NCBI GenBank assembly: GCA_037783415.1 | Contig: JAZGTN010000023.1 | Coordinates: 1,402,501 to 1,466,500, forward strand | Reading direction: 5' to 3' | From: Leptasterias polaris | Lineage: Eukaryota; Echinodermata; Asteroidea; Forcipulatida; Asteriidae | DNA length: 64,000 nt | Made by a program: the position numbers and the translations under genes | Shown: one piece after another, positions 12,003 to 23,116 of the stretch | Layout of the letters: every line of letters starts with the position of its first letter | How positions within the stretch are numbered: position 1 is the first letter of the stretch | The notes under the pieces: model-generated | Seen by the model: only the letters and a program-made list of their open reading frames with translations | Told to the model about the DNA's origin: nothing | Database searches by the model: none

Positions 12003-12358
12003 ACCTTTGGTTTTTAGAACCATTCGATTGTTTTAATCCTATATACATGTAGATATACACAATAAAACTAACCTGTGAGAATTTCAAATAATAAACCACA
12101 AGGGAAACTGACTGGGTACATTTTAAATGATTTTGGGTTGAACAAAGAAAAATTGATAATAGTAATAATTTGAGGATTTCTCAGATTCAAATTTTTGTCG
12201 CATATAAACTGATCTATTTTTACATCACATTACTTCGAAGTGAAATGTTTCTCAAATACTCTACACTACCAAAAGCTGCTGTACATCTCTAACCAATAAG
12301 TTTTTATTGCCATTCATTCTAAGAGTTACCAAACGTACACTTTTCCTTTAAGTAAGAA
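12003..12358 (-). mobile_element. MITE of the 49.65-kb family, interrupted
   Basis: 12003-12087 (ACCTTTGGTTTTTAGAACC, then CTAACCTGTGAGAATTTCA) matches the reverse complement of one end of the element at 49648-50042. 12178-12358 (TTTCTCAGATTC, TTCGAAGTGAAATG, TAAGTTTTTATTGCCATTC) matches the other half in the same reversed order. The middle is replaced by a SINE 3' piece (12088-12155). Terminal CTTTAAG remains near 12352. Confidence 0.8.
12088..12155 (-). mobile_element. SINE 3' end nested in MITE
   Basis: GTAATAAACCACAAGGGAAA-like sequence followed by CACTGGGTA and GGGTTGAACAAAGAAAAATT is the reverse complement of the 3' body of the tRNA-Thr SINE family (compare 60620-60690 and 7020-7092). 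It splits the two halves of the MITE at 12003-12358, so the SINE inserted later than the MITE. Confidence 0.75.
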
Positions 12359-12472
12359 GCTGAAATACTGATCACAGTCAGTAATGTTGTCCAGGATGTA
12401 ACATAAGCCAAGAATCTATGCCATGAAGTGAGGACACCATTCCAATAACTGAATCCAAACTGTAGATGTTAA

Positions 12473-12491
12473 ATCGGTGAAAATCACCGAT
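12473..12491. repeat. Perfect 8-bp hairpin
   Basis: ATCGGTGA, loop AAA, TCACCGAT. Isolated, with no associated gene and no obvious role. Confidence 0.7.
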
Positions 12492-12670
12492 AGTCTGAAA
12501 GTAAACAATCACCTCATTGTTGACGGTGCAGCTTTTTTATTTATTTGTCAAAGTAGTTTAACATTTTCAAAATCTTTTTAGATTTTCTTTAATATTGTAC
12601 ATTGGAACACTTTTGAACTTCAGGCTATTTGTTTCAATTTGTCTTTAAATTAACTAATAAACCAGATTAT

Positions 12671-12690
12671 ATTAATAATAATAATAATTT
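12671..12690. repeat. (AAT)n microsatellite
   Basis: ATTAATAATAATAATAATTT, a short trinucleotide run. Similar tracts often mark SINE tails in this window, but no SINE body is visible beside it. Confidence 0.8.
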
Positions 12691-13134
12691 GAAAGCCGGG
12701 CTGACCCAGTAAACAGACAAAAATTAGTCCAGTTACCTGAATGAGTAAACTGTACATTGATGCGCACGCATTAATATACACACTCTTCCCCAATGCCACT
12801 ACAGAATTTTACGCATGTACAAAAATTTGCATTTGGGAGTTTTTAGTGTGCAGTGAACACATCTGCCTAGCAATGAACTCTTAGCCGTTTAGTATGGTTG
12901 GTGGGCAAATATCATATAATCACATCAGTGCCCATCAGTGCATACCTCCATAATAAAAAAATAAAAAAATAAAAACCAGCCAAACGTGATAGAAATTTAT
13001 TCTTCTTAGTAAATAGTAGCTGTACGGAACAACAACAAAATCTCTAAATGGTTTTTACATTTGCAATGGTGAGTTCCAGTAATTGGCATATATAAGTTTG
13101 GCATTAAGCCATGTACGTATTTAGCATCGTAACA

Positions 13135-13270
13135 TTATGGTTTGCTGAACATGGCAGAGGTCATTGATCTATGTCTATCCACTCTACTTATCATCCAAGG
13201 TTTACCTCTATTAGCTTCTGAAGAATCATTAAAAGAGAATCCAGAATCTATATCCATTGTTGTGTATTTA
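13135..13270 (-). CDS. Weak candidate 3'-terminal exon, unknown protein
   Basis: Product not recognised. On the minus strand an acceptor-like CCTTGCCAG ends at about 13271. An open frame then runs to a TAA ending at 13135, with a tail reading ...NRGKPWMISRVDRHRSM...FSKP. Codon choice looks mixed, as in real coding sequence, and there is an AATAAA on the minus strand at 13001-12996, some 134 bases past the stop. It would add about 45 residues with no transmembrane segment or known domain. Against it: the surrounding open frame is only 82 codons, a length expected by chance in AT-rich DNA, and no upstream exon was identified. Start and phase are inferred from the splice-site guess. Confidence 0.2.
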
Positions 13271-13504
13271 ACTGGCAAGGTACTTGATCCTTTAAGCAGG
13301 TAACTGTACATAAGATTTCTACAGTACAAGAGCCGACCTACATAAACTTTGAACAATCTTATCAATTTTTTAAGGCAAACCAACTCAAATCAGAATTTAA
13401 AAAGGAAGAACATCCTGCTGGTGTACCTATTCAGCATGAAGGGATGGTGTGTTATCATTTAACACTTGATTCTTAAGTTGTGTGTAATACTAGCTTTGTG
13501 GGGG

Positions 13505-13590
13505 GATAATCAACTCACATTTCTACCCTAGCAGAGTCTTTCTCAAAGGTTGAAACTAGTGACAACTTCAGATGATTTCGTCCCTAGTTT
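13505..13590 (+). mobile_element. Relic of the 'CCCTAGCAGAGTC' foldback MITE
   Basis: TTTCTACCCTAGCAGAGTCT, then TTCTCAAAGGTTGAAACTAG, matches the left arm of the 53.04-kb MITE with several changes. The family's end phrase GCATTTATACCACAGGTC appears at 13957-13975. The copy therefore seems split or eroded between 13590 and 13955. Confidence 0.6.
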
Positions 13591-14011
13591 CAATCGATTA
13601 AAGTGCATTGCAGTCTAAAACTTTAAGAGTAGACATTCTGATAAAACAGGAATCCATTACTACTTTGCAGGGCTTGAATATTACACTGGACCACAGGCCA
13701 ATGGCCAGTGGTTTTAGTGACGGTCAGTAAATGTATGACCAGGCAAGTCCAATGTCTCCTGTATTGGATAAATCTTCTCTTTTTGTTCAAATAAAAAAAT
13801 GTATGCTAAACTGTTGCTGTGTCAGGACTCAGCGAGTGATTTTTCCTCATTTTGATTCTGGTCTTGTACACAAATTTCCGATCCATTAAATATTTTGAGC
13901 TACAAACCCTACGGTCTTGTGAATTTTTCTCCCAAATTTCAGCCCTGTACTTGTTGCATTTATACCACAGGTCATTTTTATTTTATTAATAATATTATCG
14001 GCTCTTATATA

Positions 14012-14275
14012 CAGCAATCCTTCACCGATCTTGAACTCTTGGTGGCAGCAGATACCGCCATTATTGCGGTGGTACCTGGGTGGTACTGCGCTGCCTAGCG
14101 ACGGGTTTAAGCGATTTGCAAAGTGAAAGTCCAATAACCCGCGACTGATCAAATGATCGCCGTGTAGCCCAAACCTTATACCAGTCGCTAGGCAGCGCAG
14201 TACCACCCAGGTACACCGCAGTAATGGAGGCATATCTGCTGCCACCAAGAGTTCAAGATCGGTGAAGGATTGCTG
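14012..14275. mobile_element. Foldback MITE with about 90-bp arms
   Basis: The left arm 14012-14102 and right arm 14184-14275 are near-identical inverted copies (CAGCAATCCTTCACCGATCT at the ends; GGTACCTGGGTGGTACTGCG and CTGCCTAGCGAC further in). The arms differ by a few substitutions and a small indel near 14055. The loop is about 80 bp and non-coding. The GC-rich arms contrast with the AT-rich flanks. A SINE in minus orientation begins just to the right. Confidence 0.9.
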
Positions 14276-14284
14276 AATAGCGCA

Positions 14285-14606
14285 ATTCCAAAGAATGATC
14301 ATTGTGCTTCACACACTATTACCCCTGACCACTGGGCCAATATTTATTTTATTCCTGAAACTATCTCAGCTACCTGGGGAGTATACAGCCTGTGCTGCCA
14401 AAGCGCACTAAGCTAAATCATTCACAAGAACTCGGCCCTCACAGGTACCCATTTTACCCCTGGGTGAAGAGAAGCAATTATAGTTAAGCCTCTTGCTCAA
14501 GGACACAAGAGTCATGACCAGGATTCGAACCCACACCCTGATGACTCAGCCACCCGAACTTGAGTCCAATGCACTTAACCGCTCGGCCACGACATGCCAT
14601 TTTACA
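14285..14606 (-). mobile_element. tRNA-Leu/Ser-headed SINE (minus)
   Basis: On the minus strand: A box TGGCCGAGCGG (14590-14579), long variable-arm spacing, B box GTGGGTTCGAATCC (14534-14520), then ACTCTTGTGTCCTTGAGCAAG and a body with CTGGGCCC-like and CCCAGGTAGCTGAGA words that also occur in the 27.67-kb copy. About 320 bp. Acceptor-stem pairing is lost, so it is a retroposon, not a tRNA gene. Confidence 0.85.
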
Positions 14607-14749
14607 ACAGATAATTTATTATTTTGTATTTGCACTTTTCTGATGACGAGCATAAACCTCTTAACAATTGTTCTGATAAACATTTCTGCCAAAGTCTTGT
14701 CTGCTATTTCGTCTTAAATGACCAGGTTCCAATTTCCTTGGCTTTTCTT

Positions 14750-14842
14750 ACCGCAAAATTGAGCACTTTCAGAGCCCTCTAAAGCACATCATTCTATGGG
14801 CCGTAAGCGCACAATTCCACAGGGTCATGAAATTGGGCCCAG
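14750..14842 (-). mobile_element. MITE end, GGGCCCAATTTCAT family
   Basis: The minus strand starts CTGGGCCCAATTTCATGACC, the terminus type of the 4181-4402 element, and continues with non-coding sequence. The opposite terminus is not evident, so this is a partial copy. Confidence 0.4.
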
Positions 14843-15657
14843 CTGTGTTGGATGGGTCACCCTCATTAAAGATGGTTCACATAAATAGAGAAATAAATGT
14901 TACATACTACTGCCATTGGAGAATGTGATTGCTATACAATGTTCCAACAATTTTGCCACGCCTCATAATGAGGTAATGTACAGACTGCATCTGTCATTAC
15001 AATGTGTACAATCTGTTCCTCTGAAAACTAATACAGCCTTATTTTAGTACATCACAAAGCTGCCAATATTTGCATCTTGTAATCAGGGAGATATCAAAAG
15101 AATTATGTTCAACATAACAGGGAAAAGGTTTCCATAATCAGGGAGATTTTCAAACTTGCTCATCAGAACATGGAAAGATTGGTTTATTTTCAAGGGATTT
15201 TCTGCAGAATCAGGGAGTGTTGGCAGCTCCGTATTTGGTCCCATTTTAAATGTTCAGAGCATTTCACATCCTATAGAACCATGTCCAACTTAGTAGTGGC
15301 TGCAGCTGTTGCTAAGGGCAACCTATTCTTCGACACTAGTGATCTAGCCGTAGCTGTAGCCATATCAGCTAATAGACCCCCCCTTGCATAGGCAGCCATT
15401 GCTGAGGTCAAACAATGGAACGCCAAGCACAGCTCTCAGCCAATGATAGATCTTCCTTTGACCTCAGTAAGGGCGCTGTTTGAACTTGTGACATCATGTG
15501 CAAGGGCTCCATTCAGAAAACCCCAACCATAGAAGAACATTACTCACCATCTAAACTGAATACTATTGTGATTAGTTGCCTTTTCTCTTTTTCATTTGTC
15601 ATTTCAAATAAATTTGAATAAACAGCGTTTTATTCAAATTTTTCTTTAGTAATCTAA
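14843..15657. other. Unassigned noncoding DNA
   Basis: No gene recognised. The part at 15290-15520 is more GC-rich than its surroundings (GCAGCTGTTGCTAAGG, TAGCCGTAGCTGTAGCC, GAGGTCAAACAATGG and AGGTCAAAGGAAGATC on opposite strands) and might be an eroded DNA transposon, but no terminal repeats could be fixed. Confidence 0.3.
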
Positions 15658-15905
15658 TGTTTGGTTACCAAATGCAATTTCAAGATGTATTTGACGAGTT
15701 TCTTCCCACGGACTAATTCACTTTGGAATTCCTTGCCGGCATCTTGTTTTTCTGCTGCCTATAATTTATCCCAGTTCCAGCGTGATGTGATTGGGTTTCT
15801 ATAAACTTATTTACGCTTTATCTACGCTTTCTTTTTGTATCTCTTATGTAGCTCACACCTCCAGTGGGCTTTTGTGACTTATTATGGGTATCTTCCATTA
15901 AATAA
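15658..15905 (+). pseudogene. 3' end of CR1/Jockey-like LINE
   Basis: An open frame ending at a TAA (15802-15804) reads ...KMYLTSFFPRTNSLWNSLPA... and finishes ...FQRDVIGFL. The phrase R-T-N-S-L-W-N-S-L-P near the C terminus is characteristic of many CR1/Jockey/L2-type reverse transcriptase ORFs. Only about 40 codons remain, preceded by a stop at 15655, so the copy is heavily 5'-truncated, as usual for LINE insertions. The 3' UTR after the stop includes CACCTCCAGTGGGCTTTTGT and ends in an A-rich ATTAAATAAAAATTTAATT tail. No function is expected. Confidence 0.75.
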
Positions 15906-17784
15906 AAATTTAATTAAAAACCCAATAAACAAAAAGAAATTCGTCCAGCCGGCGGTATTTTAGCCGAAGAATGTTCTTTGGACAGCATTCTTTGATTCAA
16001 TGGCCATAACTGTGATTGAATATCAACATGAAATCCGTTATGTGCAGACATCTCTAGGGCCTGTTGAGCCTTGCTTATTCCAGGCGGTCGCGAGAAATCA
16101 TTGATTTTACAAGCACAGACAGAGATCAATTAAAACAGCGTAGTCAGATCTATGATGAGAGACAACCACTCCAGATGGCTGTCACCTCATCATGGCCGAG
16201 AGGTAAGAGTTATTGAACCAGTTGACTGGTTATTGCTCTTTATTTATAGGGAGGTTACAGTATCAACGATACATATAAATGCATATATTTATTTCTAATT
16301 AAAATTTTTGTTGAATTGTAAATGTAATTCAGACTCTGAAATAAAGTCCAGAGCTGCAGTCTAACAAAACCACCACAAATGTATGGAAGATCTTAAAAAT
16401 ATCAAGCTCTCCATGAAGACTACAGAAAGAAAACTGAAAGATGAGAAGAGTATACTGTTCAAAGTGTCTAGACCACAACAGCTCTTTTCAGAGCCAACAC
16501 TCCTCTCATAAGAGATTTACACATAGTTTTCCCTGCAAGTTTACTAGTATAGTTACTTCTCTACACCATCCAAAGCTTCAAACATCACTTAATAGTTACT
16601 TCTTCAAACTGAAAACCTGTTTGTTTGGGGCTTATAAAGATGTGACACTTGGATCATTAGTAAGACAAGGACAGAAGTATATGGTTCTGTTGTGGGATCA
16701 TGAATGTTCCTACTGTTCCAACTTTTGAGACACTCCCTAACTTAGTGTGTACATAAAAATCATTTTAAATCTACGAAGGTATCGTACCAAAAGTGTAGCT
16801 CAGACTGTTGCAAAAATTAACATCTCAGAAGGTAAAACAGTGAACAGAAGAAGTAAATTTTATGTTAAATAACATTATTTGCGAAATTACTTTTGTGTAA
16901 ATTTTACCAATATTCTCGTATTGCTTATGTTTGGCATAAAGGGCAAGCTGAACTATTGAAATGGTGCTGACCCAAAGCTGCAACAGTTTCGTCATAAAAA
17001 ACTGAGAATACCCATATAGTTCAAATGAATGATACCATTAACATTTCAATTGATATTTTTCCCTCCGCTTTCAGAGTTGTGTTTTTAATACTTCAATTTG
17101 CAAAGGCACATATTCATTGTGGTCAAAAACCTTCTTGGACAGAGGATAATTTTACGTTTTTTTAAAGTCCCCAGAGAAATACGCCATGTGATTTTGTTTC
17201 GTCAATTCTTTTAGTTGCTGCATCTTAATTGCTCATTACGCGAGGCATCTCAAAATATTGAAAGCTTAATGCCATAAAGCCTGAATGGCCTCCTGCTGAT
17301 GTGTGTCCTTGTGGGACATTCATTCAAATCACCCTTTTTACTTATCCTTCTAAATCCCCAATAGCCCACATTTTAGATGCAGTGCATACAAATCTGCGAA
17401 ACACAGAGCAATTCCGCTTATGGGAGAAACAGAGTCCCTCACAACCAAGGCAAGGTCTGGTTCCAGACACATTTTTGCCAATCAAACTAATTTGATTAGC
17501 CATGAAATACCAGCTTCCAATGGACTTTAACCATGCTACTAGGATCTCAGTCATGATTCCTGTATGAAACACTAATAGCCGCTATGGAAAGTGATTCTCC
17601 TCTTACCAAAGGAGAGTCCAGATTATACTCTCCATTCAGTCGCAGTGGCACCATGATCAAAGTGCAGGGAGACTCACATCAAGCTATTGCCTGATATTAA
17701 ATGTATACTTCTTAAATATCTTATTTAACTATATGTTGTACTTATTTTAAAATATCTTATTTAACAATTCAGACTGGCTAGTGG
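15906..17784. other. Unassigned noncoding DNA
   Basis: No gene supported. 16190-16215 reads CATCATGGCCGAGAGGTAAG, which resembles the SINE A-box start but lacks a following B box. 17185-17215 shares GATTTTGTTTCGTCAATT with the inside of the TIR transposon at 23117-23825, a possible relic of it. The open frame at 16441-16728 has no motif. Confidence 0.35.
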
Positions 17785-17805
17785 CATTTCACCCTGCATT
17801 TGTGA

Positions 17806-18140
17806 CAAGTCATGGCCGAGCGGTGTAGCGCACCGGTCTCATGCCGTATTCTGATCAGCAAAGTGTGGGTTCGATTCCCGGTCTTGACACTAAGTGTCCT
17901 TAAGCAAGACACTGAACCATTATTACTCCGTCCCTGTATGTAGAGCCATTGGTCCCTTGTGTTGTAATGCAAGTAAAAGAACCCAGTTTACACTTATATG
18001 TGCCACCACACCTTGTATACATGTACCTTACAAGGTAATAAGGTATTGCACTACAATCTCATCAAATCATTCTTAACAAGCTCCACCAAATATGATATTT
18101 CGACGCCAGAAGTGTCATTTATGACAGACATGGTGCATTA
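17806..18140 (+). mobile_element. tRNA-Leu/Ser-headed SINE
   Basis: GTCATGGCCGAGCGGTGTAG forms the A-box side (A box at about 17813-17823), a long variable-arm segment follows, and the B box GGGTTCGATTCCCGG lies at 17868-17882 with TTGACAC after it. The family signature CTAAGTGTCCTTAAGCAAG comes next, and the body includes CCTTGTATACATGTACC and TTACAAGGTAATAAGGTA. It is the best-preserved tRNA head in the window: the acceptor-like ends GTCATGG and TTGACAC pair only partly. Downstream limits are approximate. Confidence 0.85.
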
Positions 18141-18985
18141 TAAATGTAAACTATTATTATGATTTACAAAATTGTACTCACCTATTCGTTTTTTCAGGAA
18201 ATGCAGAATAAAAGCCATCAATGGTGAAGAGTCATGTAAGTAAAGGTAAATAGAGGAAAAAGAAACTTGGTTTAGACAAAAATAGGAAAACCGTTCAGAA
18301 AATGGCAAAACAAGGCAGTACAAAGCAGGGTATGTACAATGCAGGAAGTCAGTTAACAGATATGTGTAATTTATTATTTACGACACAGTGTAGAAACATG
18401 CAGGCAAGCTTGATCACACAACAAATGTAAAATGTCAGGGTTAACTGTAATTTCTCAGCATTAGGAAAAAAAGGTCTGCATCATATTTATTCAGTCCACA
18501 AATAATCTTATAGACATACCCAGCAGAATAAACTAAAACTTTGGGCTTTAAAACGTATCTAGATGAATATTTTATTGTAAGTTGATCCTTTAAAAAAATT
18601 GTTACCTATTAAAGCTATTTAATTGAATGGCAACTACCAGCAATATCTGTTTTTCTTGATAGTTCAACAATTTATTTAGTTTTCCCATGTACATGACATG
18701 ATACTCGTCATTTGTTTCTTCCCTTCCAATTGTTCAATTTATTGACATATTTAATTCTACTTCAATTTGGAACAAACGCTGCTGCAGAATGTACAATTGT
18801 TCATTAAATAGTCCAGATTTAAATGCATGGTATACTTTTGGTAATTGTCTAAGACCAGTGTCCTCACTTGGTGTATTACTAACATTAAGCATAACATAGC
18901 AAACCTGTGAACATTTGGGCTCAATTTGTCATCGAAGTTGCAAGAAAATAATGAAAGAAAAAGAAACAAACACCCTTGTTGCATT
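18141..18985. other. Unassigned AT-rich noncoding DNA
   Basis: No exon, RNA gene or repeat recognised. Confidence 0.35.
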
Positions 18986-18989
18986 GAAT

Positions 18990-19225
18990 TGTGTGCTTTC
19001 AGATGCCTGAGAAGTGCTTCATGCCTGAAGCCTTTCTCAGATTCAAATTTGTGGGTGAAATATTACCTCAATCTCTAAAACAACTTTACTCCAAGGAGTG
19101 TCATTTCTGACAATGTTTTATATTATCAACAGCTCTCCAGTGCTCTTTACTGTATCAGTTTGTATGGTCATTAACTTTTGGAGTAATTACCAAAGATATA
19201 CCCTCCCTTAAAACAGTTGCATTGA
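18990..19225 (-). mobile_element. Diverged MITE of the 49.65-kb family
   Basis: TTTCTCAGATTCAAATTTGT, then ACTCC-AAGGAGTGTCATTTC, CAGCTCTCCAGTGC and GGAGTAATTACCAAAGATAT follow the order of the copies at 12178-12358 and 59335-59578. The other half of the element is missing or eroded. Confidence 0.55.
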
Positions 19226-22200
19226 AAGAATAGCTGGTTTTGACTAACTATCTATTTGGCTATTTTTATTTTTTTAATCAGAAGATTTCAAAAGAAAAGG
19301 GTGTCCTTCTCGCTGGTCCCTTTTTCTACGCTTCAATTTACAACTGAAGTAAAGGCACCAAAGAAAAGCTAAGCTCTGTTTAGGAGCATCAAGACAAATT
19401 GTGTAGATCTTGCAGGCTACCTCAACACACATTCAGTAAACACACTAGAACACATCAAGTCTTGCATTTCACAGAGACCAGAAATTGAATTTAAAAATAT
19501 GAATTATATTATTATATCATACTTTTCAGTATGAATGATTTAAATATATGACACATTGTACAGTTTCTTTTTGGTTGATCATGAACAGTTCTCTGAAGCA
19601 CAGTATGACCTTCTCCTTGATGTATCTTTAAATATTAAAAACTAATAATTTTCGTCAGGTAGGATTGTTTTGTTCAGTTGGTTGTTTATAGTTTACTTTC
19701 CTGTTCCAAGCTAACCTTAGGAAGGTGTTTGATAGCTACAAAAATAAACTATATTTTTTGCACATTTGATAATTTCAAGGTGTTCAGTTTCTTAGGTTGA
19801 CTTTCTTATGGTTTACACCCCTTTATAAAGTAATCTTATGGTAAAGTAAGATCGGAAATGAGTAGACATTGTCAGCTGAATCAATAAGTAGCAAAGAAAA
19901 TTGTAAACAAACAAATCTAATATAATCATTCCAGAAACTTTGGTTTAATTTAATCACAAAAACCAACTTGGAAAAATGTCATTCAGAATAATCATTGTTT
20001 AAAAATTTTGATTTTGTTTTCCCCCCAGGGGGACACCCCCACCCAAATTTTGTGTTTTAAATATTGACAAACTATTATACCCAATTCACTGAAGAACCAA
20101 GTTATTCCCAATGAAGCATATATATGTTCTCCCATCCAGCTGAGGAGTTTTCAATGGCTTTTCCTGCTGTCCAGCATGCAACTTTGTGCTTGAGGGGGAA
20201 AAAATCCATCTAGAATCAGGCACAGGAGGTTGGCCAAGGTTGACCGATAACAATGGACAGCACAGACATAACAGAAATGCCAGACTCTCTGGCAAAACAC
20301 ATATTGTAAACTGATTCTTTATTGTCAGTTACTTCTTTGGACCCATCACCCATCATTAGTCTTATTTTAAGGCGCATTTGATCATTTTTTAATATGGAAA
20401 ATGTGCAGTATAAGTGTCATTATTGTTAGACTTTTTTCAACATTATCATTCTGAATGGCCCCTGAGGACACTTTCCCCCAGAAAAACACTGATGAAGAAG
20501 TGATGTTTTGTCAGGAATTTTGTGTATATTATTATTTTTTAAAATTAATATCGAGGGGCAAAAGCTTCTCTTGCACATGATATTATTTCTGATGTAAAGC
20601 ACAGTTGGTAGTGGTACAAATTTTATCAAAATTTAGGATTGAAATTAAACAAATTAGTCGTAAGTTATTTTGATCTGTGAATATCTTTAAAATAAAGGTG
20701 ATGTTTCTTTACCATCATAATGGACCCCTCTTCATGTCTGTATGTTGTGATTTGCATAGCGACATGAACTACTACACTTTATGTAATTCTTCTTGACCAT
20801 TAATAACATATTAATTTCCTCTGAGTCAATGTTGAAACATCCATTAAAAAGTGCAATTAGCGGGTTATACAACTTGTTCTCTAAAATGTGTAATTTCCTT
20901 TCCTAGAGATGGTGAATTTTTGGTCAATAGGTAAATCAATAAGTAGGAATGTGAGGAGAAGAAAAGAGGGTAAATTTATAATGAAACACCTGAACTTGTC
21001 TTTAAAAAAAAAAAATTACCTGCAATTTTGAACTATTTTGAATGGAATAAACCATGTACTCTTAAATGACATGCATACAAAATACCAGACTAAACATGAC
21101 AGTTTTTCATTATTTTTACCTAAAACGGGATCACCTAAATTGGGGAAATTTTTTAAAGGTTGTACACACAGGTATAAATCACCCATCCCAAAAAACAAAC
21201 AATGATGTGTACATCATATGGATTGTACATAAATTTATAATAGCCTTTGCTTATTTGTATACGAAAGTGGTGGGAAAGTTTGAGAAGAGCCGATACCAAG
21301 AATCGTCACTCCTGATTCTTTAATCATAAAAACCCTTAAGCAGTTATTGGACTCAGCCTTGTGGTAAGTTATTGAGAGAAACCAAATATTTCATACTGAA
21401 AAATCTACAAAATTATTTACATTTACAAATTACGTTATTTGTCATAAGATATTTTTCTGCAAATAAAAACTAAATGTGAAGAAACCTCCAGTCCCTTATA
21501 CAAGTATGTTTGCCAGTTTGTTTATTGTTTATGTTGCATCTGGAAATGGTTAAGTTGAAAATGTAATCATATCAATAGGTACTTGATAGGTACTTCACCA
21601 ATTCACCTTTTTTAAACTTGAGGATGGAACTGTGCAAAATCTGTCCTGTGTATAGTTTTTAACACATGGCCCATGCCATCTATAGATGCAACCTTACTCC
21701 AACACTCACAGCAATCTCTGATATTCAAGATCTGATACTACCATATTGATGTCATGGTGAGATAATTGTAAAGTGATTCCAATCTTCAAACACTTAATAG
21801 AATAAGGATCACGGCATTGCCAACACAAATAATACCAAACTCCCCTATTTTGTTTCTCTTTACTCTGACAGAATCGAGGTGTAGGCAGAATTATGTTTTT
21901 TCATTTAAACAATATGCACTGACGCTTTGGCAATGCACTTTTTTATCAATAAATATTTATGGGAAATAGACAGCTATCCACGAGAAATACAATGACTTAC
22001 AGAGTTATTCAGGTATATATTAAGGGAACATTTAATCATGTCATTGCGAAAATATTAAACAATTGTTAAAACGCTGTGTCTTGCTGAAAAAAATTTGCAT
22101 GTACACACAAAACCAATTCGCACCAAGATACAATATTTTTGAAATGAATGGAGTATTTTCATTTTTAATACGTTTTTGCACAGAAGGCAACAATTTCACC

Positions 22201-22264
22201 TCTTGGTCATTTGTAATGGAGCAGGTACAATCTAGATGGGATTGATATGATGGGGGAAATAAGT
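19226..22264. other. Unassigned AT-rich noncoding DNA
   Basis: No gene supported across 3 kb. A minus open frame at 20086-20295 begins with a hydrophobic leucine-rich run resembling a signal peptide, but no splice context or conserved motif backs it. Short A and T runs are common (for example 21003-21015). Confidence 0.35.
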
Positions 22265-22266
22265 AA

Positions 22267-22286
22267 CCCCCCCCCCCCCCCCCCCC
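22267..22286. repeat. Poly(C) tract
   Basis: About 20 consecutive C. Length is likely unreliable in any assembly. Confidence 0.95.
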
Positions 22287-23116
22287 TCCTTCTGGCTCCA
22301 TCTCCTGGACACTGCATGCTGAGTTTCATCCCATCCCTTCACTCAGATAAGAATAAAACTGAAAACAGTTTTGACCTACCCTCTTGAAGACACAAGGCTA
22401 CTCTCTTTGGAAAACCTATTTCCCAGGGCAGTGAGGGCATTAAGTATGAAAGTGACAACCAACTAGCTCAAGATTCCCCCATCGGGGAATTCGGACAAGT
22501 GTGAAGAGGGCCAGAGTTTATCAGACTAATTACTCCCTAGGCCCTTTCCTTCCCTTAGATAATGACTCCTCCTGACCAAGCGTAACCACCAAACTCTCGT
22601 TTACTACATATGCCTTAGTTGGAAGCCTCATTTAACAAGGAACATGCATCAATTTGTATCAATTTGTGTACCACACCAGGGTCTGCTACAACATCATGTA
22701 ATACAGCCCCTTTGGGCAATTTAAGGAGAAATTAAACAAGATAATGGACTGAGATTCTGAGGGCATGATGCGCACATAGCTCCAATATTCAGTCGCTTGG
22801 GACAAGTCCAGATCATGTCAATGCACCTTTTTTCAACCAGGGCATGTTTGTTTCATCGCTTGCAGCCAAAGCATATCTGCTGTTCTTTTGCAAAGGTTAC
22901 AACAGCAGTTGCACCCAACATTTGCGTTGTAGTGATGAACTAAAATGAAACATTGAAAAGGACCCTTGTAGTTTTTTGAAACATTGTACATGAACTTAAA
23001 GGGGGTAGTTAATTTTGTCCAAACATGAACAGCTGAAACATGTATAATTTATTAGCATCAGTAACTGCAATCTAAAAATATGATTTGATGGTTGCAGGTT
23101 ACTGTTAGCTGTTGCT
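22287..23116. other. Unassigned noncoding DNA
   Basis: No gene or repeat family recognised. Base composition is a little less AT-rich than the flanks at 22290-22900. Confidence 0.35.

Noticed and set aside
11564..12004. Overlapping 131-146-codon open frames on both strands with nearly the same peptide
   Set aside because: They arise because the underlying DNA is a palindrome; the same arm is read on each strand. Not genes.
13886..14302. 138-codon minus frame
   Set aside because: It overlaps the foldback MITE and the start of a SINE; its repeated peptide segments mirror the arms.
16190..16215. CATGGCCGAGAGGTAAGAG as an exon end with a splice donor
   Set aside because: It resembles the SINE A-box phrase TCATGGCCGAG; no open frame leads into it.
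17806..17890. Functional tRNA-Leu or tRNA-Ser gene
   Set aside because: The acceptor stem does not pair fully and the segment continues into a SINE body shared with other copies.
20086..20295. Minus frame with a signal-peptide-like start
   Set aside because: Only 69 codons, no conserved motif, no splice context; hydrophobic starts are common by chance.
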